From assembly GCF_037975245.1 (NCBI RefSeq), contig NC_092568.1, positions 62,001-126,000 on the forward strand: a stretch of DNA of 64,000 nucleotides, read 5' to 3'. The stretch is from Apostichopus japonicus. Its lineage: Eukaryota; Echinodermata; Holothuroidea; Aspidochirotida; Stichopodidae. The position numbers and the translations under genes were made by a program. Below, one piece after another: positions 36,156 through 47,233 of this stretch (position 1 is the first letter of the stretch; the number at the start of each line of letters is the position of its first letter). The notes under the pieces are model-generated. The model did no database searches, had not been told where the DNA came from, and saw only the letters and a program-made list of their open reading frames with translations.

Positions 36156-39100
36156 GTAGGTTAGGCCAGACAGTCGTTTTGATGGAAGGCCTTATGGGCG
36201 TTACTAATAGAAGGGCGAGAGAGAGGGGGGGGGGGCGGCGGGGGAGATAAAAACACGTAGATGTGAGAGTAACGGACTGTACAAGTTCGAGTGCAGCATA
36301 TTGAGTACCATAAACAGCGTGAAACTACAAACGAGTACTTAAATTATATATATGTTTACTCCGCTTCCTAAAGTAGCAGGTACGACTATAAAGTTAACCC
36401 ACCCGATGAAAGCGTATGGTATCTATTTACGAAGGGGGTGGGGGCGGTCACTCCCAAATTTTGTTTTATACATCGGTCAGACGTCACTGTAACATCATCG
36501 TTGCCATTTGTCAAACCATTTGTTGGAAGATTTGACAAGTCAATTATTACAACATGTTTCATTTCCACTCTTCCTCAACTAATGGTTGCGTCCCAACTCA
36601 GCGTTTTACGATGGGTCTAGCGCTGGATAGCGCGGGAGGGGGATATTCAAGGGTATAGCAGTTAGCCTTGGGGAATGGCACAATGTGAGTCGTCAAGGAA
36701 AGAGTTAGGCTAAGCAGCGCTGTAACTGGATGAATTTGGGTGATAATAATTTCAAGAAAAATTCCTAATCCTGATATCTCTTCTTTTTTATTTGGTAGCT
36801 TTGGCCGAAGAAAGAACCATTTTAATCCTCTTGGCTTTCGCAATTGGACTGACTGTTCTGACCGTCGGTATCTTTATTGAGAGTTTAATTTACGTCTGCA
36901 GAAAAATCCCAAGCCGGAGGAAAGTTCAACTTGCTTTTGTCATGGGTATATATCCAGTAAGTATTACCTCCCCTCCCCCATCCCCACCCCACCCGATAAC
37001 ATGTCCGTCCCTATCCTAACACCTCTCCTGCAGAGGTGAGAAGCATTGTAAAAAGTGTTATTATATAACTTGAAGAACATTCATGTTAGAGTAAGAACTA
37101 CGGCGTTACATGTTTATTAGCCGTGATTACAGATTAAACATCCCCCCCCCCCTGTCAAATGTCTTTCTATTAGTTTGACCCCTATGTAAATACAGGTCAC
37201 ATATGATGCATTACATATCGTGCTCTTTAAGGCTTTAAGTAATTCATTCACACGGTTCGCCAAATTGTGGTTTGGAACATTTGATTCAAAAACAGCCAAA
37301 AATCCGAGTCCTCGAATATAACCCATTGTTTTCCCATGCATATGTCGGTTTGCATTGATACGTTAACATTCCGGCTGAAACAAATGAACGATCGATTGAA
37401 GGTTACTCTATGTAACGTGGATACATGAGATGTGGGCAGATACAATGTACCCGCAGGATTGATAAACACAAGAGAAAACAATGGCAATATATCACGGTTG
37501 GAAATGTTATATATATTGCAGTACACCGGTAACTTTATATGAGCAAATAATAACACAATAAGTATGATGTAGCATCCCTTGTATGTAAAGTTTATGTAAG
37601 TTTGAAAACACGGATAGTGGTGTACCCGCGCAACATTAGAAACTTTGCACACACTCGTAATTTGCGTTTGCGATGATAATTAGGTGTCTTTGCAATTAAA
37701 GGGGTGGGTTCACATGCAGTCTTCGGCAAAGGAATCATTGTTGTGTCTCTCTTTTTATCCAACAGGTATTCTGTACGACCTCCTTAATGGCCCTTCTAGT
37801 ACCAAATGCTGCCCTCCTAACTCATTTTACAGCCCAGGTGTAAGTTTATCAAACCATCACTTCATGATTTCATATAGATATATTTATAAATATACTACAC
37901 AAATACGTTTGAAAAAAAAAAACAGACCGGGAAACCGTAATTCTTGAATGGAGTAAATATATTGATATAGGTTGTTAAATCGGTGTGATGTTTATTCTGG
38001 TGCAATTGTTTAGAAACAATGGTATAAACGTTCTTTAATGAAAGTATACATACCTTTGTTCTTTCTTTGCTTGTTATAACAATCAACATTTGTCAAAGGG
38101 CCATGATGCAGAATCTGTTCTGTGTCACAGAATTGCGATATATTTGGAACTATACAAGAGTAGATGTGTAACATGTGTCACATGTGTAACATGTGTAACA
38201 TTTGAACATTTGTAACATGTGTAACATGTGTAACAGCCTACAGGTGTAGATGTGTAACATGTGTAATATGTGAAACATGTGTAACATTTGTAACATGTGT
38301 AACATGTGTTACATGTGTAACATGTGTAACAGGTGTAACATGTGTAACAGGTGTAACTGGTGTAGATGTGTAACATGTGTAGATGTGTAACATGTGTAAC
38401 ATGTGAAACATTTGTAACATGTGTAACATTTGTAACAAACCTTGTTTTCTTACCTTAGGTATTTTTCCGTGGCGCTCGTCCAATTTATTATGCTGCTAAC
38501 GGGTTACTATGGTTCCAAAGATGGCCTGTTAAATCTACTCAAAGGGCAAATCATTCCTCTCGGCAGTCCGCCTCTACTTATTTTCTGTACATGTCTTTGG
38601 CCGAAGATACCAATAGTTCCGTAAGTAAATCCACGTGAATGTTTTACATTTTCAAATCGATTGCGTCAGTGTTGCACTCCCTGATTTCCTCCTCAATCTA
38701 TTCCATATTCTCTTTCCATATTTGTCTCCTCATTCTCCTCATCTCTTCCTTATTCTGCCCCCAGTTCACCTCTCCATTTTCTTCCTCCTCTCATCTTCCT
38801 GATCATTCTCCACCTGCTCCAACCCCCCTCCCCCCACACCCCACCTTACCGCCAATTCTCTTTCACTTTCCCCATCCCCTTGTTTCTCCTCATTCTCCGC
38901 CTTCTATGCTGCCTCGTACCGAAGTCTGCCCCAAATTCTTCTCCCAATTTTCTCTACTATTTTATTCACCAATATCCTCATTTTTTTCTCTTTTCATTTC
39001 CTCCTCTATGCTCCTCACAATGCGCCTCCTCATCTTTTCTCCTGCATTTTCTACTAATTTCCCGCCTCTTTTTCTTTTCGTACTTATCCTGTTCAGCTAA

Positions 39101-42100
39101 CCAAGCTTCTCCTCATTTTCTTTCCCACTCGCCTCCTCATTCGGCCCTTCATTCGCCTCCTCACTCTCATCCTCATTCCGTTACTGATTCTCCTCTATAT
39201 GCTCCTCCTCATTCTTCTCATTCTCCTCAGCCTTCTCGTTCTACTTGTACACGCAATACTCTCCCTTAGTCTCCTCCCATTATCCTCCTCATCATGCTTC
39301 TCTCGTGTAGCCTCGTCTCTGATCTGCGGATCTACATAGTGTACCCACCCCTAAGATGGGGTTCTAAATGTGGTTATCCTCCTCGACTCACCAACTTTTT
39401 CTCTCTTTTTCCTTTCAATATTTGTCAACTATATTTGATCTTCATACGTCATAGAAATTGTCATCAAATACACCAAATTAATCTTACTTCAAAGAAATCT
39501 TTACATTCTTTCCATTTTTGGTCTAAATTTTCGTGTTTTTTTCCCCTTCTTTTCCAAACAGACCCACATACAAGAAATTTATCCGTGCCATCCGGTTTAT
39601 GGTGATTCAGACAGCAATATTCAAACCGATGATGTTATTTATTGGCGGGATGCTATGGAGTAACAATAATTACACGCCAGGAAATGTAAGTCATTCACGT
39701 CGAACTTTACAATACATAAACATGAACCGTTCAAACATTCTTCCTTTCATTTTACGAAGAAATAATAAGGAAACCATATGCGGTTAGCGCGGTTCAAATA
39801 CTAGAATTTTATAAACATCCTGCCCTGTTTAATGGTCTGGTATATATGTAACCATTGAATGGCAAATGTGAATGCATAAAACATGCCGATCACTATAATA
39901 TCAATTGGAGACTTAGAGTGATGTGTTTTCTTCTCCCCCAATAACCCCCCCTCCCCCACTAACCCCACCCTCATCCGTCCACGTCTCCTCTCCCCTCCCC
40001 TCCCCTACTCATGACGTTAGACTTCTAGAGAAATTAGTACAACTCATATAAGCAACTTGTGTGCTTCAAAAGACATTTTCAATATAACGTTTAATTGGTT
40101 AAAATAGTTGCCATGTCTTCTTGATCCGATTCAACCATGTTACTTTTTCTCTTCATCGAAAAAAAAAAGATTAAAATTAGCTAGTTGCATTGCCTCCAGT
40201 AATAGTTGCAATCATGTATTCAGCCCAGATTCCAATATGCAAAGTAGACTGGGCTAGGTTAATCTGCTATGAAAGTATGGCAGGTCGATAAGTGATTCTC
40301 TATATAAGTGTTTTTTTACCTAAAAGCAATAGACCTTCTCAAAATTGTAATTTTTATGTTTTGACATGAATGCGACACATAAGTGACAGTGAAGTTTTAC
40401 TAAGATTAAAATGGGTAGGTACAATATACGCTGTATATGTCACATGCTACTTGTTTGCTAGGGAATTCAAACATATAGCCATCATTGTTCATGTACGTGA
40501 TGGAGATAATTGTCATGGACAAATTTTCGAAACAGTTGAGAAAAATCACATTCCATTTGGGAGATATCACCGATTTATTGTTCCTTCACACACATGGATG
40601 AAGACTTGATCAAGTCTAAATATGACGTCATCGAGCCACATTATTTTTTTTTTTTTAAATAGTTCCTTGAAATCTTCTGTAATGGAGATGGGCTTTGGAA
40701 ATGTTGCGTGTAAAATATTGCAGCGCTTTATATGGCCTAATAATTGCATTGGTTTCAATATCAGCAATGTTAACAATTTACCTGATATAATGTTAACTTG
40801 TTGCCTTGAAATATAATATGGAAAGAAAAGCAGAAGGTTTCAGATCCTGGTGCATGGCACTATAATATCACAGATTGAAATATGACGGCTCCCAGACACG
40901 ACCTCTCCCAAACGGAATATGTTGTTCATCACCATGGACTCTGCATGATAATCATAGAACAGGGTTGTCCAACCTACGGCCCGCGGGCCACAGTCCGGCC
41001 CGCCGCAGGGTTGCGTCCGGCCCGCCAGAGATGCACTACGGTGTGAAATTTATTGAGCAGATTTATTGATAACAATTTGAAGCTATATAATCAATCATTC
41101 GAACCTTCTGGGTCCAAAAAAAAATGCATACAGGTCAGTTTGTGTGACACTCTCTCAGCGGAGGGGAGGGGGGGGGGGAACCGGCTGGACTTTATTTATC
41201 TGTTTTATCAGGAAGGAAAATAAATCAGTGCGCTCCGCGCGCAGTGCTTACATTTTGTTGCCTTGGGCTTCGCGCAAACTATCGAGCGTAGGGTTCATGC
41301 GGCCCCCTCCTTCATCATAACCATTCCATGTGGCCCTCCTCTGCAAAAGGTTGGACAACCCTGTCATAGAATGATGGGTTGGGCTTGTGTCTCCTTAAGA
41401 GGTTTCCAAATGATCTTTAAACATTATTTTATCCACATTTCACAGTTCAGTGGCTCGGATCCGTGGCTGGTGATGGAAATCATGATGCTGTTTTCATCGA
41501 TGTTTGCCCTGAACGGTATCATTATTATGTTCCGTATATCCAAGGACACCATGAAGGAATTTCATCTGGTGCCTAAGTTTTTCACAGTTCAGCTGACCCT
41601 CATCTTGACCAGCGTGCAGGGTTTTACCATCAGTCTTATTGTGTACTTCGGAGGAATTGCATGTAGGCCACCATTCATCCCGCCAATGAGGGGATTGTGT
41701 AAGTCCAACGGTTGCATATTTAAAATTTCAAAATAATGAATATTCATGATTAAGTTTGACATATTTTATCATTTACGATGACATACGAGAGTGTTTGATA
41801 TTATCTTTGGGAGTTGATTTAGTTGGTATTGGCAGGAAAATAAATTATTTCGTTTTCTGTGTCGTTTATATATGTACATTGTGCACACAGACACACATAC
41901 AAAGATTTCCTTGTTATTCCCCTTCCCCCCCCCCTTTCTCGAGTATATGGTTGTCAGACGGGGAAGCGGTAGGTAGGGGGCATGCTGAGTGTATAATTGA
42001 GCGGAACATCTAATTTAATTCTGTCACCATTTGCTACCAATGTTGTTTTATTCTTATCACTCATGTTTACAGATTACGATAAATTCCTCAACATTTTTGA

Positions 42101-42503
42101 GATGTTCATCTTCAACCTGTTCGCTACCATCTGGTTCCGAAGACTAGACGGAAATCTCGACGAAGTTCAGAAGGAGCGCCGCCTGTCAAAATATTCGCGA
42201 CTTTCAGGCAGTATCTCCGGTCCACCAGGAGGCGAGAAGCCGTCGAACATGCCTACTCTTAGTACCTCCTTGGAAGGCGGAATGGACGATTTCGACCAAA
42301 AAGTTCTCAACAATAATTCGCGGAACGCGTTCACCGTCGAACATGACGACGAAAAGAAAATGCCATATTTAAATCACTCCAGTATTTCCAAGAACGGAGG
42401 CATCACACCGCCAGAAGATCAAAGAAGTGAATACGAGGGCGAAGGAATGACGTCATCCTCACCTCTGGTGAGATCCGACTCGGATCGTGAGACCAACGTC
42501 TGA
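36014..42503 (+). CDS. SLC51A-like: Organic solute transporter subunit alpha, copy 2 (complete, 447 aa)
   Basis: Exons are 36014-36155, 36799-36956, 37766-37839, 38459-38620, 39562-39685, 41446-41698 and 42073-42503 (TGA), with an unbroken frame of 1344 nt. Predicted segments are TM1 about 55-80, TM2 93-121, TM3 125-142, TM4 192-211, TM5 227-247, TM6 262-285 and TM7 308-327; a soluble tail runs 328-447. The extracellular N-terminus carries an N-glycosylation sequon (NDT, residue 5) and PTTEQLL at 40-46, which matches the PTAAQLL region of vertebrate OST-alpha. IACRPP after TM6 is another family match. The expected role is facilitated transport of steroids and bile salts with an OST-beta partner; no such partner is in the window. 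Against copy 1, the TM3-TM4 loop holds only two cysteines (168, 170). ATG 36014 is chosen because it gives the expected N-terminal domain and follows a probable 5'UTR acceptor. Confidence 0.95.
36799..36956 (+). CDS. OST-alpha copy 2, exon 2 (TM1)
   Basis: The acceptor ends TTGGTAG at 36798 and the donor is GTAAGT at 36957. The exon encodes residues 48-100: TM1 (ILILLAFAIGLTVLTVGIFI) and the basic linker PSRRKVQL, which parallels ASRRKVRL in copy 1. Confidence 0.93.
37766..37839 (+). CDS. OST-alpha copy 2, exon 3 (TM2)
   Basis: The acceptor ends CCAACAG at 37765. The donor GTAAGT at 37840 is the only one that keeps phase 2, giving 74 nt as in copy 1. The product is VFCTTSLMALLVPNAALLTH and a short linker. 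Confidence 0.9.
38160..38440 (+). repeat. 9-bp minisatellite in copy 2 intron
   Basis: The unit TGTGTAACA, with variants TTTGTAACA and GGTGTAACA, is repeated about 25 times, ending just before exon 4's acceptor. It opens cysteine/threonine- or valine-rich frames on the minus strand that are artefacts. Confidence 0.95.
38459..38620 (+). CDS. OST-alpha copy 2, exon 4 (TM3, Cys-poor loop)
   Basis: The acceptor ends TACCTTAG at 38458 and the donor is GTAAGT at 38621; the exon is 162 nt. It encodes YFSVALVQFIMLLTGYYG (TM3), SKDGLLNLLKG and a loop with only C168 and C170, where copy 1 has SCCCYCC. A 9-bp minisatellite ends about 20 bp before the exon. Confidence 0.92.
38670..39270 (+). repeat. Pyrimidine-rich degenerate repeat (TCCTCATTCTCC type)
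   Basis: Intron 4 of copy 2 is almost all C and T for 600 bp, with recurring CTCCTCATTCTCC. The long frames on + are Ser/Pro/Phe-rich translations of this repeat. Confidence 0.85.
39562..39685 (+). CDS. OST-alpha copy 2, exon 5 (TM4)
   Basis: The acceptor ends CCAAACAG at 39561 and the donor is GTAAGT at 39686. The exon encodes residues 180-220: TYKKFIRAIRF, TM4 (TAIFKPMMLFIGGMLW) and YTPGN, which parallels YVPGN in copy 1. Confidence 0.92.
40952..41371 (+). mobile_element. hAT MITE with 8-bp target duplications in copy 2 intron 5
   Basis: The 404-bp element (40960-41363) starts CAGGGTTGTCCAACCTACGG and ends with the inverted form CAGGGTTGTCCAACCTTTTG. It is flanked by exact 8-bp duplications TCATAGAA (40952-40959, 41364-41371). 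The left end continues into CCCGCGGGCC, common in hAT elements of this type. No transposase remnant was seen. It lies 74 bp (82 bp counting from the element end) upstream of exon 6. Confidence 0.93.
41446..41698 (+). CDS. OST-alpha copy 2, exon 6 (TM5-TM6)
   Basis: The acceptor ends TTTCACAG at 41445 and the donor is GTAAGT at 41699. The exon is 253 nt, as in copy 1. It encodes TM5, the RISKDTMKEFHLVPKF linker (RVSKGPLAKYRVTPKF in copy 1), TM6 and IACRPPF. Confidence 0.94.
42073..42503 (+). CDS. OST-alpha copy 2, exon 7 (TM7 and tail)
   Basis: The acceptor ends GTTTACAG at 42072. The exon encodes DKFLNIFEMFIFNLFATIWF (TM7), then about 120 residues rich in Ser, Gly and acidic residues, ending SDSDRETNV and TGA. 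The last residues (TNV) resemble a C-terminal PDZ-binding type end, which is inference only. Confidence 0.93.
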
Positions 42504-42800
42504 TAGCTAACGTCAAGTTTGGCTGGTTTCGTTGGTCAATGGCTCGCTTCGACGTACGCTATGCAATAAGGAGGCCGAGATCCAATACGGCCGCGGTTCG
42601 GATTGAAAAATAATAATAGTAATATTAATAATAATAATAATAATAATGAACAAAACCTTAAATATGATTCAAGAAGGTCCTCGTGGGAAGTGTCACGGAC
42701 TGTATTATGGTCGCGTTGCCATGGTTACAAGCATGTGCAATCACAATCGATCGTAAATTTATCACGGAGCATGAATAAAGATAACACAAAGGTTTTTAAA
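42504..42800 (+). other. 3'UTR of OST-alpha copy 2 with candidate poly(A) signal
   Basis: After TGA 42501-42503 the sequence holds an (AAT)n tract at 42607-42650 and a canonical AATAAA at 42774-42779. This is the first good polyadenylation signal downstream of the stop. Confidence 0.5.
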
Positions 42801-45390
42801 AATTGCAAATAAGAACTAATTTTATGAATTAAGCAGTACTATTTTTTCATTCATGCAAGTGGCCTTTTCGTGTTTTTTTTTCTTTTCTTATTTTCTTCCG
42901 ATTTTTGCCGTCCGTCTTAAAAACAGCTTACACTGTAAATGATACAAAATATGTATTGGAGTTCATGCAGTATAGCTACATGTTAACACCATTGGTTATT
43001 ACGTATGAGTTGCAACGAATGTCTGTAACAGTGGCGTAATCAACCTTTTGCTTTCGGAGGGGCTGATTCGGGGAAGGGGGAGAGACAATGGGGTGGGACA
43101 GGGGTAAGCATACTTGACGATATCCTAATACATAATTTAATGCGGACTATTGATAATTCATGCTTGTAACTATATCTATAACGGTGTAACATATATAATA
43201 CGTGAGTTCTTTAATCCAATTTGAACAAGTTAACTTTAAAGTCTCCGTCCATCATATGGACAAAATTATAAGTTTATCTCAGCTCTGTTGAATAAATTGG
43301 GAGTTTGATTAAGTTGATGATTTAAATGATTTCTATATGTTATCATATGTATTCACTTTTAAACATATATCAGTTATTTCACGGTTTAGGGATGATGTTT
43401 GGCATTCTTCTCCGTCTCTCATCATGAGGCAGAATACACAGAAGATGGGACAAGTGTTTTAACCGAGATGATGGCATCCCTGCAGGAAATTAGCTTTGGA
43501 AAATGTTAGCTATATTAATTAATGTCAACTTTGGGACGAATTCCTTTTTTACATATCGTACTAACTTAAACGCTGTATACGGCATAAGCTTACAACTTTC
43601 TAACCAACAATCTGACCAAAGAATGGAATATTTACATCTAATTTGCATATTCCTCAATCCATTATGAGATCTATATCTATGTGGCTCTTTCTTGTTTCTT
43701 GTAATTATTAACATTGATTATTGTTATTATTGTTATACTTATTATTATTATTATGATTATTTATTTATTTTAGCACTTATCTCTCACATACCTGAAAAGT
43801 GAAATACAATTAATATCAAAAACTTTTAGAAAAGATAATTCCTCTCAACAAATTAAACCGACTGATAGGTTGAGTTTAACTCTTATGTCGACAATGTTTA
43901 ACATCCATCTGGCTTCAACATTTGAATTTATGCAAATGTATGATCATTGTTTTTTGTGCTGGCATAAGAACTTTTATCAGGATAAAAATGATGCCTTACG
44001 CTAAATTCTACTATAACTTATTTCAACGGTTACCATGGTAACAGCCTGCAAGGACCGGTGTAAGGCTACTGTTATTTTATTTATTTTTTTAAATAAACAT
44101 AAATTTACGAATTGTTAATCGAGAGTTTCTGTTTACTATACGCTACAATTACGATGACTAAAACAAAATATCAGAATTATTTATCTTTAGTTTAGGTCTT
44201 ACGGCTAATAATATTACTATTTAATAAAGGGTAAATCGTAAACGACAAACCGAGAACCGTAAAGTTTTAGCAAATTTCATTTACGGATCACCGTAATTTA
44301 ACAAATTTTGGTCAAATATGGCAATTATAATTATATCCAATGCGAAGTGTTACATGTTGATCTAGTGAACTTTTTGACATCATGGACAAGAATTTGAACA
44401 TTTCTGTTTTTACCTTTCAGAAAGGGCTCTTGAGATATCGTGGGAAGTAAATAAATATGAGAACTGCCCATATTATATATTAATATTATAACGATAGTAT
44501 TCTAGTAAAACATGGTAACCTTCTATCGTTGAATATCCATTTATCACAATTTATATTGGACGTATACCCACGAAAAGTTTGTTAACAATAGTCTCGTGTT
44601 AATGTAATCTCTACCTATAAACCGTTTAAACATTTTTTTGTAGTGGGGGAGGGGAGGGGGAGGGGAGGGGAGGGGGAGAGACCTTTCTTATTTTGTTGGT
44701 CATTTTTATGTTAATTTTTTTTTTAGCACTGACGGGTTTAAATGGAACATTCTTCATTTTTCTTGTTACGTGTTACTGCGATTGTATTAATTTCGACCAA
44801 GTTGTGTTACTTAAATCAACCATCAGTTTTGTGTTATATCAGAAAACAAAGAAAGTTGACCAAAGAAAAGAGAAAATAGAGAGGAAATATCATGAAATGA
44901 CACAACTATAAGACTGACATATATGTATCATATTTTGCTACGAAATAAATCGGATGCAGAGTAATTTATTGAATATTCATATGATGTAAATTTTGAAAAT
45001 CCTATTGGAAGAGAGGAAAGCAGTGAATAAAATATTTCAAATCTAAGTGTTCCTTTTTTCTTTTCTTTTTTAGTTGTCCTACGTACTCACAATAAATGGA
45101 ATAATCGAATAACGGATGGTCATATGGGGGCAGAGGGATTGGGGCAAGGTGGAGGGTGGGGCTAGATTTTCTGAAATAATGTACTCTCCAGAATACGTGC
45201 GGTTTGCATAGCGGAAACCGAACCATTGCGCACTTAGAGCATATACCTGTGTCCATATTTTCTATTGCAATAACAGTGTATTATAAATGACAACCAGCTG
45301 ATTCCGGTTACAATATCTTCCGTAGATTACCACTAACCCCTTAACTATCACCCTCCTAACAGCGCATATAATCACCCCACCACCGCTATA
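42801..45390. other. Intergenic, no gene supported
   Basis: AT-rich, with a G-rich run at 44644-44680. A 72-codon frame at 44693-44911 follows an acceptor-like T-run but has no recognisable similarity and is not called. Confidence 0.4.
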
Positions 45391-45795
45391 CTGAGGGCAG
45401 GGGGTAGGAGCCGGAGGGCACTGTGGGCACGTGCCCCACCCCACACTTTTTTTTCAAAATAGCAAATGTTCCCTACTGGCAAATAAAATGTGCGCCTTTG
45501 ACGAAGAACTGTCTTTTGGATATCTTAAGCCTTTGTTTATTTTAATGATTTATTTTTAGTCTGTACATGATAATTTTTTAAATGGCATCCCATATCTTTT
45601 TGTAGCACGGTTAACAATAAACAATCTCAATAAATAGTATATTAAATAGCCTACTAACACATCATATATATATGGCCGGTGTGTATCGGTTTATAGCATA
45701 ACTAGTGGTGGTTGTGGAATGCGAAAGTGCCCCTCTGATGTTGTGCCCCCCCCCCACACTTTTTGGAAGCTTCCTACCCCCCCTCCCCGACTGAT
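45391..45795. mobile_element. Possible MITE with imperfect inverted ends
   Basis: The left end runs CTGAGGGCAGGGGGTAGG then GTGCCCCACCCCACACTTTT; the right end, inverted, runs CAGTCGGGGAGGGGGGGTAG then AAAAAGTGTGGGGG. The ends are similar but imperfect and no target duplication is clear. Confidence 0.35.
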
Positions 45796-45982
45796 GGGTT
45801 GGTAAAGTTGTCAACGAAGTTAAAGGTAGTTTAAAATATCTTTCGATTATTTACCCGGTGTGACAGTTAGCGTCCAGAATCTTATGTGAAGGCGTCCTAC
45901 ACGAACGTGCCTGAGTAAGAAATGCCTCTTTATAACCTAATGAAACGTTAATAATTAATTAATATTTACTTATTATCAGCTT

Positions 45983-46067
45983 CCTTCGATAGCTCAGTTG
46001 GTAGAGCGGGAGACTGTAGTTAGATAAAGTCATCTCTAGGTCGCTGGTTCGATTCCGGCTCGAAGGA
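45983..46067 (+). tRNA. tRNA-Tyr: tRNA-Tyr (anticodon GTA) with 12-nt intron
   Basis: The acceptor CCTTCGA pairs fully with TCGAAGG (46060-46066); the discriminator is A. The D arm is GCTC...GAGC, and the anticodon stem GGAGA / TCTCT flanks the loop CTGTAG-A. The anticodon GTA is at 46016-46018. The intron 46020-46031 follows position 37, as in eukaryotic tRNA-Tyr genes. The T arm contains GGTTCGATTCC (B box). Spliced length is 73 nt before CCA. A T6 run at 46071-46076 is a pol III terminator. All stems are intact, so it is probably functional. Confidence 0.96.
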
Positions 46068-46070
46068 TTC

Positions 46071-46076
46071 TTTTTT
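46071..46076 (+). terminator. RNA polymerase III terminator of tRNA-Tyr
   Basis: TTTTTT four bases after the discriminator. Confidence 0.85.
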
Positions 46077-46335
46077 GCGAAATTCCAAGACATTTAGAAC
46101 ATAGTAGTCTTCATAGCTTTTGACTTGTTGACTAAGCAGGACTTCATATCAAGCAATCATAAAGAAAGGTAAAACATATTCTTCAGCGATGGTGAGAAGA
46201 CAGTGTGTCTATATAAATAACTTGATAAAGTGGAAAATCATCTACATTTATTAATCAATCATTTACGAGTCTAAACTGGTGAAGAATATCTGGAACGTTT
46301 TGGTAAATTACTCTTAAGTTTTTTGCAACAAGTGT

Positions 46336-46418
46336 CCTTCGATAGCTCTCATTTGGTAGCGCGAGAACACTGTAGTTAAATTGACGACTTCTATGTAGGT
46401 CGTTCGTTCGCTTCCTTG
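46336..46418 (+). pseudogene. tRNA-Tyr pseudogene, decayed copy 2
   Basis: TCCTTCGATAGCTC is kept, then an insertion in the D loop (CATTTGGTAG), ACTGTAGTTA, and a damaged T arm (GTCGTTCGTTCGCTTC). The 3' acceptor strand is lost. It is preceded by AACAAGTG, as is the third copy. Confidence 0.85.
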
Positions 46419-46584
46419 TAAATTCAACCTCCATAACATTATACTTGTTGACTTGACAGGACTTTCATTTTTGAAAACCTACATTATATCTGTCTATAGA
46501 AGTTCTGACTACGAATAACTTTGTCATTTGTTAACTTATTCTTATATTAATTACCATAATTAGTCAACAACCCGTAACAAGTGT

Positions 46585-46625
46585 CCTATGACAGCTCGGT
46601 TGGTAGAACAGGAACACTACAAACA
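46585..46625 (+). pseudogene. tRNA-Tyr pseudogene, decayed copy 3 (5' half)
   Basis: CCTATGACAGCTCGGTTGGT then AGAACAGGAACACTAC matches the 5' half of the tRNA-Tyr gene with many changes; the rest is gone. Confidence 0.65.
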
Positions 46626-47054
46626 ATTTCCAAAATGTATATAGTTTGTGTAATAATCTTGCATAATTTGCATATTTGTCAATGTTTTCTACAATGGTTG
46701 TAAATAGACTGAAAGAAAAAATACCATCATTGCTACAGAGATAGTGATGAATAAGAAAGAGCGGCCAAATGAAAGTAATTTTGTTGCGCGACACGTGCTA
46801 AGTATACCTTGTTTTGAACAAATTGATCTTTGTCCCCAAAGTAAGTGCCAACAGATCTCACCATAGATTGTAACAAATTTCAATGCGCTTTATATTGAGA
46901 AGAGGAGTGCTGCCCTCTTCTTGATATTTCTGAATTCACTGCTATTATCATGTTTCTTTACCTGTTGGCTGGCAGTTGTGCTGGCCCATTTATCTTTCAT
47001 CCAAATCATTAACCCGATACCCGACCCCCGATCCCCCACCCCCATCCCCAACCT

Positions 47055-47168
47055 ATGACTGTGGACGCTGGTTGTATGTCCAGAGGTTCGAAACCGGTAA
47101 GGTTTAAGGTTATAATTCCACTGTAGGCGTTTATCATTTGTATCGAAAAATGCTAGGTCTGTTTTGGT

Positions 47169-47171
<3 letters not shown>
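47055..47171 (+). repeat. Dispersed repeat A, copy 2
   Basis: TGTCCAGAGGTTCGAAACCG, then TAATTCCACTGTAGGCGTTT and TGTATCGAAAAATGCTAGGT, colinear with the copies at 35.1 and 63.2 kb. It runs directly into a (TA)n tract. Confidence 0.87.

Positions 47172-47231
<60 letters not shown>
47172..47231 (+). repeat. (TA)n microsatellite
   Basis: An uninterrupted TA run of about 60 bp. Confidence 0.97.

Positions 47232-47233
<2 letters not shown>

Noticed and set aside
38125-38483. Cys/Tyr/Thr-rich and Val/Thr/His-rich minus-strand frames
   Set aside because: Pure translation of the 9-bp TGTGTAACA minisatellite in an intron.
38639-39269. 153- and 129-codon Ser/Pro/Phe-rich frames
   Set aside because: Pyrimidine-rich intronic repeat between two well-defined exons of OST-alpha copy 2.
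43020-43110. CAGTGGCGTAATC as a transposon end
   Set aside because: Resembles a common transposon terminus, but no inverted partner or target duplication was found.
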